Assembly (NCBI GenBank): GCA_006384855.1
Contig: VCJN01001754.1
Location: 124,001 to 188,000, forward strand
Direction of reading: 5' to 3'
DNA length: 64,000 nt
From: Tetraselmis striata
Taxonomy: Eukaryota > Chlorophyta > Chlorodendrophyceae > Chlorodendrales > Chlorodendraceae
This document shows, piece after piece, positions 56,171 through 64,000 of the stretch. The number at the start of each line of letters is the position of its first letter. The stretch's first letter is position 1. Both the position numbers and the translations under genes were made by a program. The notes under the pieces are model-generated. The model was not told the origin of the DNA. It worked only from the letters and a program-made list of their open reading frames with translations, and did no database searches.

Positions 56171-56261
56171 TATCCTCGTAATTACATCATTATTACATAA
56201 GGGCTTTCACAAAAGCGCACTACAAACAGAACTAAACGCAACCTCGTAATTAATATAATTC

Positions 56262-56300
56262 AATGAGCTAGCAGCAGAAGGCGATATCGGAAATCACCAA
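56262..56300 (+). repeat. Interspersed repeat F4
   Basis: ATGAGCTAGCAGCAGAAGGC then GATATCGGAAATCACCAAAG. Confidence 0.8.
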
Positions 56301-56403
56301 AGAAACGGGCAATCAGAAAGTAATTAATATGGTAGGATAGATCTGAAGAACGGGTAATTCATTACTACTGTAGTACTGAAATTCTGCGGCGTTGTTTTTC
56401 CCC

Positions 56404-56635
56404 CCGCCCCCTGGACAGGACTGGCACCAGTGAGAAACCCTTACAGCGTCTCTACGACGGCCGTTTAGGCGGCAGCAATCCAGATACAGTACGGAGAGCC
56501 CTGGGTAGGCGAAGCTCCGATATAGTCATCAAGCAAATTGCCGAAGCATTCTGTAAGACTAATTGAAGGCCAGTGATAGATTTCCAACACTGTTGGATCA
56601 CCGTCTAAAACACTGCCATCGAAATACCCGGCGTT
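56404..56635 (+). repeat. Interspersed repeat family F1, copy 3
   Basis: GGACAGGACTGGCACCAGTG through CAAGCAAATTGCCGAAGCAT to TTTCCAACACTGTTGGATCA, closely matching 5955-6190. Confidence 0.85.
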
Positions 56636-56821
56636 ACTTTAAGTAACCATAACGGCGTTTCAAGTAAATAACGGCGTTACTTTAAGTTACTTTATGTAAA
56701 TACGCGACGACCTGTCACTACTTTCATGCTTTTAATATAAATGGAATAATGTATATTTTTTGCTATTAATCCTTCATGGTTTTTATTGGTATTTAACCAT
56801 TAAGGCGGACCAGAACTTTTA

Positions 56822-56862
56822 CATGAGCTAGCAGCAGAAGGCGATATCGGAAATCACCAAGA
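56822..56862 (+). repeat. Interspersed repeat F4
   Basis: ATGAGCTAGCAGCAGAAGGC then GATATCGGAAATCACCAAGA, immediately upstream of an F3 copy. Confidence 0.8.
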
Positions 56863-56879
56863 AAAAGGGCGGACCAGAA

Positions 56880-57850
56880 TCCATTATTGGAATACACAGA
56901 CGTAGTCCCCCACCCCACCCGCCGCCTGGGCGGGCCCGACGACCGTCCTCCGCCGCCCCTCGGAATCGCGGGCCCTTCCTCCGCCTCCACCCCCGGCTGG
57001 GGATGGTGGCGGGGATCGTGCACGGGCGGCGCCTTGGTAGCCTTGGCCCTGCCCGTGCTGCCACTGTCGCGGAGGAGCAGTGTGAGCTGGACACCGGCGT
57101 CATAGGTCGTTGCTGGTCCGGTCAAATCCCCGTTCGCTGTTCTTTGAGCACCCTCTCCCTTCCTGTCATGTCGGCGCCTCCACATTACATTCGGCCTAGT
57201 GCCGCCATTGGAGTGGCCCGAGATGTTGTGCTGGGGATGGAGTTCTACGTTCGGCGGAAGGGGACGCGACTGAGCTGGCGGCGGATCTGGCGCTGGGCGG
57301 AACAACGCGCGCTGGACACCGGCGTCATACGTCGTTGCTGGCCCGGCCGGCTCTCCATTCCCTACTCGTTGAGCACCCTCTCCCTTCCTGTCCTGTCGGC
57401 GCCTCCACATTATATTTGGCTCAATGAAGCTATTGGAGTGGCCCGGGATGTTGTGCTGGGGAAGGCGTTCTACGTGTGGCGGAAAAGGACGCGGCCGAGC
57501 TGGCGGCGGATCTGGCGCTGGGTGGCCTGCGTCGGTTGCTCGCCTGTGGCGCCCCGTTCTGCGTTAGACCCCCCCACTTCCGCTCCTCGTTGCGAGACAT
57601 CTACATACTTCGAAGCTCCTTTCCTGTCGGCGCCTCCACATCACATTTGGCCTAGTGCCGCTAATGGAGTGGCCCGGGTTCGTGTGCTGGGGAGTGGAGC
57701 GTCCCTACTGCGTGGAGCGGCGGCTGGCGGCTGGCGATGCCTGGTCGGTGGTTGCTATGGCGGTTCCCGCCTCTGGTGGCATGTAGCTGGATTTTCTTCT
57801 GGATTTCTGTATGGATTTCTGGAATTTTGCATCTAGCACATGTAATCAAT
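56880..57850 (+). repeat. Interspersed repeat family F3, copy 2
   Basis: Near-full partner of 7150-8075, with internal units starting CTGGACACCGGCGTCATA(C/G)G at about 57088 and 57313 and a third from about 57625. One frame is open for ~277 codons (57003-57836) through all three units and the tail, where the other full copy needs a frame change near its third unit. Motifs repeat inside the product (SLSTLSLPVMSAPPHYI, GVARDVVLG, RPSWRRIWRW). No family recognised; it may be a repeat-encoded protein or chance openness in GC-rich DNA. Confidence 0.8.
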
Positions 57851-58254
57851 ACATACACAGACGTAGCTACTATTTTAAAAAGCAGCGTGCCGCCGGAGAA
57901 GCAGGTTACATTATTATGACGAGCCACGCACTCATCACAGCCGCTGCTGCACGGAGAAACCTACCCTAAAAAACAACCCTGTGATTGCCGCCTGCTCTCA
58001 ACACGGAGCCAGCCGGACGAGCCTCAAGCGCGCGCGGCACTCCTTCGCCCGACTCTAGTCGCTACCCCGTGTAACTAAACCCATCTCAAAGCGCTGACGT
58101 CGACACGTGCCGCCGCACGACGGCATCCGCCATCTATGTCACATCGGCTTCCGTGCTTCGTCTGCCCGCGCTATCAGGGCCACAACACCTCCCGGGGACG
58201 TCAGCAATCCACAGTGAGAGCCACCACATTCGCACCCCGCTTATTCGCACCGTC
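57851..58254. other. Upstream region of the GART gene
   Basis: No gene seen. Presumably holds the GART promoter and 5' leader; no clear TATA box. Confidence 0.35.
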
Positions 58255-60419
58255 ATGGCATCGATATGCGCTGCCGCGCTGTGCGCTGTGGGTGGACTCG
58301 CGGCGGCGGAGCCAAGCCGGCGCTCGTCGCTCGCCCGGCCCCAGCCTCGAGCCCGCCAGGTAGTGGCGCCGCTGTCGCGTCCACGGAACCCAGCCGCGCC
58401 GAGTGTGGCAGCAAGGAGGGGGCCGACACAGCGGACGATTGCGCAGGCGTCGCCGCCCGCGTCGGCAGCCGCCCCGACGGCGCCCAAGCCCCGGCTCGCG
58501 GTGTTCGTCTCCGGCGGCGGCTCAAACTTCACGGCCATACACGCCCAAATCCTCGCAGGCGCCATCAACGCCGACGTCGCGGTGCGCTAACCCCCGCTCC
58601 GCGCCACACCCTCATCCCCCACCGGTCTGCACGCACGGCCCGATACCCACAGGGGCTAGCGGTTAGTGTCGCCGTTCGTCGCGTACACGTCTTGAGAAAA
58701 CGGGCTGTGCTAGTTGAATGGGTGGGAGAGGCAACGGAGAGATGGGCTTAGGTCCACCCTCCTGCCGCGCAAGCATCGCCCTCGACGCCCTTCGAATTTC
58801 AAAGGTGTCAAGCTGCCAAGGGCGGGGTGGGCTTAGCGTCATTCACTATTTGTCTCACATGCATCGGCCTCGGCGCCATTCGATGCGACGGGTGGGGAGG
58901 GTTAATGCAGGGTAGGGCGAGCTCTATCACTACATCATGTGCATGCATCGCCATCGACGCCCTTCAATGGAGCATTTCAATCACAGTATGCGGGCTGGTG
59001 TCTAGTTCAAAAGCGGAGCGCTGGCCTCGAATGTGCACGCAGCCCTGGGTCACTGCTGGCTGAGCCGCTAGCGCGCCCGCTACGCAGGTGGTAGTCAGCG
59101 ACGTGCCGGGCTGCGGTGGCTGGAACTACGCGCAGAGCCACGGCATCCCTACGGTCATTTACCCAAAGACCAACAAGGTGGAGGCGAACCCGCAGTGGGC
59201 AGGGCAGGCCCTCAGCCCCGAGGCGCTCGTCGCGGAGCTAAAAGACACGCACAACGTGGACTACGTCATCCTGGCTGGCTACCTCAAGGTGGGTGCCTCT
59301 CCCCCCCAATCTCTCTCTTGGATCCTTCTCACCTCGGGGCCAACAATTCTGTGCCCCGCCTTGCGCTCAGCTCATTCCGGAGAGCCTGGTGCGCGGCTAC
59401 AAGCGCGCTATGGTCAACATCCACCCCGCGCTGCTTCCCTCCTTCGGCGGGCACGGCTGCTACGGAGCGAAGGTGCACGAGAAGGTGGTGGAGTCGGGCG
59501 TGCGCTTCAGCGGGCCAACCGTGCACTTTGTAGACGAGGAGTATGACACGGGCGCCATCATCGCGCAGCGCGCCGTCCCCGTGTACCCGACGGACACGCC
59601 CTCCCAGGTTGCCAAGCGCGTGCTAGCACAGGTAAGGATCTTCCTGTTGGTCCCTTCCCGCCCCTCACGAATCCTAACACACGGTCCGCGGATAAGTATT
59701 ATTTTTGAACCCCCTCCCCCCCCCCCCCCCCCTCCCCCCCCCAAACCCCGCAAAGAGGAACCGGTGAAATAAAGTTCGATTTTATACCGGATTCCCGACG
59801 CAAAGTTGCAAAACAATTGATTACGTGTAGGGCCTGCAAACCGATACTACCCCGTAACGTGAAGTTGGGTTTGCGGGTCGAAACAATAACGAGTTGTTTT
59901 GCAGCAACGAGTTCATTGTAGGATCTGTGTCATACTTGTGGTGTATTCTGATATATATCAAGATAAACATAGCTTTTCACTCTTTGCGCGGGGTTGGGGG
60001 GGGGGGGGGGGGGTCAAACACAATAATGTATATAAACCAAAGCGTGATGGTGGCTACGGTTGGTCTGCGGTATATACCGTACCATTTTATTGGGTTCACG
60101 GGCCACCAAAAAAGTATTTTTGCACAATCATGTCGCGGACTATGTGCTTTGCTCGTGATCTATCATGGTGGATTTCCAGATAATTATAGTTTGATTCTTC
60201 ACGAGGAGGTAATCAGCAACAGCACGCAGCCGGCCCAAATCGCAGTCGTGGTATGTCAGACATCCGTGCCCTCTTTGCACCAACCCCCCCCCCCCCCCCC
60301 CCCCGCCTTCTCCCCTCTCACAGGAGCACCAGGTTTACCCGGAGGTTGTGTCTGCGCTGGTAGACGGGCGCATTACGTTCCGCGAGGACGGCGTGCCCAT
60401 ATTGTGGAGCGCACACTAA
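58255..60419 (+). CDS. purN: Phosphoribosylglycinamide formyltransferase (GART), plastid-type
   Basis: Four exons (58255-58581, 59088-59288, 59371-59631, 60324-60419) join in phase 0 to 294 residues. The first ~80 residues (MASICAAALCAVGGLAAAEP…, Arg/Ala/Pro-rich) look like an organelle transit peptide, as in plants, where de novo purine synthesis is in plastids. The mature part shows the nucleotide-binding start LAVFVSGGGSNFTAI, then SDVPGCGGWNYAQSHGI, YVILAGYLK, the catalytic NIHPALLPSFGG (Asn192, His194) and the conserved Asp235 in DEEYDTGAII. The enzyme transfers a formyl group from 10-formyl-THF to GAR, the third step of purine synthesis. All catalytic residues are present and the catalytic part is of normal size. 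The last intron (59632-60323) holds two long poly-C runs and one poly-G run. The gene converges with the YccV-domain gene, the stop codons being ~200 bases apart. Confidence 0.95.
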
Positions 60420-60581
60420 CACATCTCCATTGTTCTCAGCGGAGGCGACCCATGGAATTTCTTTACTTTAATAAATGCCCTTCCTACTTTTGTTGTTGCC
60501 ATGTGTGATTCGCCTTGGCCGACGGACGTTCATTTCCGGGTGCAAAAGTGTGCCATCGCGGACACATCTGTGTTGCACAAT

Positions 60582-60588
60582 GGGGGGG

Positions 60589-60616
<28 letters not shown>
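60582..60616. repeat. Poly-G tract between two convergent genes
   Basis: About 34 G interrupted by one A, located five bases beyond the stop codon of the leftward YccV-domain gene. It is therefore C-rich in that gene's 3' UTR and G-rich in any read-through of the rightward GART gene. Confidence 0.9.
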
Positions 60617-60619
<3 letters not shown>

Positions 60620-60620
60620 T

Positions 60621-62698
60621 TCATGTGTCTGTTGCCTCAAAGAACAAGATATTTGCGTCGTCGTTGCAGGGGACAGTGCCCTCCTCGTCGTTGCTGCCGT
60701 AGTGGTCCGGGTAGAAGTACTGCAGTGCGTATTTGGGCAGGTACCTGCGTGAATTGGGGGATTTTTTTTTTTGGGGGGGGGGGGAGGGGGGGGTGGGAGG
60801 GGGGCGCTTCTTCATGTACTTGTTGCCACGAACTTACACAGCTAGGGGAGATGGCGCCCGGAAAGACCAAAGTACGCAGCGTCATGCATCAAGACATGAA
60901 TGGCCAGGAATATCCCAGGCATGGCTTGCGAGGAATGTTTCGGGATAGCGGGAAGGGGCTCACCGTCCGGACGGGGTGGAAAACGCCTGGAAGAAGTCAA
61001 GAATGTGGCGGTTCCGGATGCGTCGCACCTCCGAGGCCACCTGGTGCCAACACCCCCCGCCGCTCAGCCAATGCAACCCAGGAATGCCCGCCCCTGTCCA
61101 CCCTCACCACCGGCACTGCCCACCTGCAGCTCGTCCTCGGCGACGCACAGCGCGGAGGACGGCAAGTACTTCCCATCCAGCGCCTTTGTCGCCTCTACCT
61201 CATCTGCGATCCACAAGGTCAATGCACGCAGCGGGGCGAGTCACTCGCTGCCCGGGGCGACCAGGGGGCACACCTGAACGGCCACTTGCTAACCCAGCCC
61301 TCCCTCGCCCCTCTCCCGATAAAGAAGCCTGAACCTGGGCTTCCATGAAACCCACGGGAACATTTGGCACAGTTCCGCAATGGATTCATGCACATCTGAC
61401 CTCTGACAGGCATGGGGAGTCGTTATTCGGAGTATTGCGAGCACTGCGTCGGCACCCGTAGCTACACGTACCTGCTAGCAGGTGGTACGTCACGACGTCC
61501 GCAGGTGCATCGTCGCCCGCACTCTACGCGGCGGAGCCATAGGGTGTTATCAGGCCAACACACCACACAATGGCAGCGGCTTCATAATGCCGAAAAGCTG
61601 CATGACCCGCGCACCTCCCCCAGCTCCCCCGGCGAGGCCGCAGCTGGCGATGCGGACGTCGCCTGGTCGCCCTCCGCCCCCCGCTCCCAGCCAATCACCA
61701 CCCCATGGTAGCCCTGCCCCTCGTGCTGCAGGACCTGCCACGCATGCGAAGGCACCCCATTTCGCAGTTATGGGGAGCGCAACCACCCCAGGGAAGGGGC
61801 AGCGGGAAGGCCTTTGTGCTGGTGGGTTGGGCGCAAGGTGGTAGCGGAGGGCGTCGCCGAATGTACCTGCCCGATGTGGTACTGCATGCTGTCGCCCCGC
61901 GCGTGCGTTGCGCGGAAATCGTTCATCCTGGAGAGCACCGGGCTGAACTTCTGGTTCAGCAGCCGCAGCGCCGCAAAGCCCGCGTCCTGCGCCTCCGCAG
62001 CAGCGGCACCCTGGACGGGGGCAGCACAGGGCAGCCGCTGAGCTCACCCCGAATGTGTGGGTAGCTAGAGTGGAGGGCACCAGAGGGTGGCGAAACTGGG
62101 ATTCGTTCATTCTTTTTCCCGATCCCTTGTTTGGCCCGTTTCCTTGTTTTGGCGCTCTGGGCGAGGCCCACCTGCGCGTCAATATGGCAGCTGAACAGCA
62201 ACCTGGAGAGCTGCCTGCACAGCGCAGCGCGGCCAGAATAAGGGTCGTGAGAGGGAGCATCGTGGCGGCTTGCTGGTGCCGCGGGCGACGCATCGCCGCG
62301 GTCGGCGGCACCTTATCTCGCACTTGGCGGTCGCGGCGCCCAGCTGCAGCTCCACGAAGCGCTCCGCGGAGGGGCCTGGTCGGCACGACACGGCAGGACG
62401 GCACGTGCTCACGAAACAGCGGAACAGGCAGGGGTAGAGGCGAAGCGCAGCACAGGCCGCGGGATGTTAAAGCCCTCAGCCTCTAACCTGCAGGGGCCAG
62501 CACACCGGAGAGGCTGACGCCGGTGGAGGCCAGCAGCTCGGCCATTACGGCGCGTTGCTGCCGGCCGTCGTCCGCGCTCAACGGCTGCGGCGGCCAGTGG
62601 CGCAGCGGCGGGGCGTCGCCGCAGCGGTTGCTCCAGCGCAGGAGCGCGCGGTACAGCGCGACCGACAGTCGGGACGCCATCCGCTTTGCAGTGTCCAC
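60621..62698 (-). CDS. YccV/HspQ-like (hemimethylated-DNA-binding type) domain protein, nine exons, 5' end uncertain
   Basis: Exons 62698-62488, 62375-62312, 62214-62172, 62010-61867, 61734-61615, 61402-61294, 61203-61124, 61040-60964 and 60744-60621 give 323 residues plus stop, in phase at every junction. An ATG at 62680 (MASRLSVALYRALLRWSNRC) may be the start, but the exon is preceded by a good acceptor (TACAGCAG) and may continue an upstream exon. The N-terminal part carries LYRALLRW, LYR-motif-like. The centre is helical (FAALRLLNQKFSPVLSRMND). The YccV fold begins at YHIGQVLQHEGQGYHGVVIG and includes RFRLLYRERG and the family's (Y/C)VAE(E/D)xL element (LCVAEDELQ). The end, IRNRHILDFFQAFS…GRYLPKYALQYFYPD, resembles the C-terminus of animal FBXO21, which has the same domain. 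The function in algae is not known to me; a protein-turnover adaptor role is possible. Confidence 0.8.
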
Positions 62699-62719
62699 CT
62701 GCTGTACAAGGCAGTCCCC

Positions 62720-63630
62720 TCGGGGGGACAACGGCTGAGGCGCACACAGGGTGGATGATTGAGTTGCTAGCAGCAGAAGCGACACAGAAAGTCGATTTAC
62801 GAACGTAAACCAGATGTATGGGAGTACTGCGTTCGCTAGTGGTACCAGGTACCGACCATTTGCAGGGCGGGTGGACTCATCGGACCCATAGTCGCTAATG
62901 CAGCAGCTCTGGTCATTTATTTCACTTTGTTGGTAGCGCGTACTAGGTAAGGATTACGAGTAGCGACTACCACTACCGGGTACCCGGTACTGTACTGGTA
63001 GGTGGCAGAAACTTTAAATAGTGGCGGTGGTTGCCGTGGCCGCGCAGTTTTGCCACCCTTCTAGCGTTTTCCAATCATGTTTTGCTACTACTAAATGATA
63101 TGCGATTATGTTTACTACTAGTAGTTGGGGTTTCCTTTTCCCTTCTCTGCTTATTAGCATGCTCGGCACGGCACCAGTACGGCGCTACTCTGTCCATGTG
63201 GAGTGCCCGTACCGCCCGAGGATAATCGTGATGACCCAGCAGCCCCTCGGCAATTTCATCGTCTGGCGGAAGTTGCCGTACGCCCTACGGCACCACCGAC
63301 CCGCGCACGCTTCCCAACGCAACCATCCCGGTAGCGCTGCTCCCGCATGCTTCGTCGTGCTGTGTTAAAATAACCATGGGGCTTGTCCCTCTCCATCTTC
63401 CTTTGTCGTGGCGCACCCACCATGGGATCGCACCCACTACGGGGTCGCGCCCCGACAAAGCTCGTGTCTTCGTGACATAATGCGAGGTCTTTGGTATACA
63501 AGTCATTCAGAAGTGATGCCATGCACCCATGTCGAGGACATGTCTTACTTGCTGGACGGGAAGCGGTCGACGATCGACCAGAGGGCACCGTGCGCCGGCC
63601 CCTCGAGCCGACAATCGGTGCCCCACACGG
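62720..63630. other. Upstream of the YccV-domain gene, no further gene seen
   Basis: A 5' exon of the YccV-domain gene may lie here. GGTACC-type palindromes occur near 62840-63000. No other product recognised. Confidence 0.35.
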
Positions 63631-63640
63631 ACAACCGTTC

Positions 63641-63802
63641 GGGGGGGGGGGGGGGGGGGGGGGGCGCTCTTCACGCCTCGCGACACAAGAGCCCCCCATG
63701 CCGCCGGCCTTCGGCACGCCGACGAAGAAGACTGCCATTTCCGGGCAGGGACGACCCATGCGCCGGTGGGACTGCGGCTTCAACGCGCTACTCCGACTGA
63801 TT

Positions 63803-63833
<31 letters not shown>

Positions 63834-63975
63834 CTCTTCACGCCTCGCAACACAAGAGCCCCCCACGCCACCGGCCTTCGGCACGCCGACGAAGAGGATT
63901 GCCATTTCCGGGCAGGGACGACCCATGCGCCGGTGGGACTGCGGCTTCAACGCGCTACTCCGCGCCACAACGGTG
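63641..63975. repeat. Tandem duplication of a ~163-bp unit, each copy headed by poly-G
   Basis: Units start with 24 G (63641-63664) and 30 G (63804-63833), followed by near-identical text (CTCTTCACGCCTCGC, ACACAAGAGCCCCCCA, GGCCTTCGGCACGCCGACGA, TTTCCGGGCAGGGACGACCC). The window ends shortly after, so more units may follow. Confidence 0.9.
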
Positions 63976-64000
63976 GGGCTGCCCCTCGCAACCCCACGCA

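Noticed and set aside
1-64000. tRNA or rRNA genes
   Set aside because: No convincing cloverleaf with GGTTCRANYC box or rRNA core sequence was seen by eye; a covariance scan could still find a diverged one.

Overview
The window looks like nuclear DNA of a chlorophyte green alga. The reasons are a nuclear PSAD gene whose product starts with a chloroplast transit peptide, an SBP-box (plant/green-algal) DNA-binding protein, GC-rich coding exons with many short introns, GTGCGN/GTGAGT splice donors, TGTAA-type polyadenylation signals after several genes, and DIRS-type tyrosine-recombinase retroelements with split direct repeats, as known from volvocalean algae. I cannot name the species.

Seven host genes can be supported. 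A hybrid histidine kinase (PAS, HisKA, HATPase, receiver) reads rightward at about 1.9-4.7 kb, with its 5' end unresolved. PSAD (two exons) reads leftward at 13.9-15.1 kb. A protein with three tandem SBP domains reads rightward at 28.1-29.5 kb. A nine-exon ARM-repeat protein reads rightward at 36.0-40.4 kb. A fifteen-exon SLC6-type sodium symporter reads leftward at 47.7-54.1 kb. A plastid-type phosphoribosylglycinamide formyltransferase (four exons, rightward, 58.3-60.4 kb) converges on a nine-exon YccV/HspQ-domain protein (leftward, 60.6-62.7 kb). For the ARM, SLC6, GART and YccV genes the exon chains were rebuilt by hand; reading phase is consistent at every junction.

Between these genes lie mobile elements: an internally deleted DIRS/Pat-like element (9.0-12.6 kb), a longer DIRS/Pat-like element broken by stops and a frame change (16.7-21.6 kb), and a defective pogo-like DNA transposon with TA-flanked inverted repeats (23.8-26.4 kb). 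At least five interspersed repeat families (called F1 to F5 here) recur in the 5-8, 31-35 and 54-58 kb zones. Other stretches are tandem or low-complexity: a palindrome array at 0.35-0.99 kb, a compound hexanucleotide block at 8.1-9.0 kb, and more than 25 poly-G/poly-C tracts.

The observations I rate highest are: (i) all three SBP domains have Gln in place of the conserved His zinc ligand; (ii) homopolymer tracts inside introns are strongly biased to poly-C on the coding strand and often sit next to splice sites; (iii) the palindrome array near the left end; and (iv) a GC-rich repeat family (F3) whose copies about 50 kb apart keep the same long reading frame.
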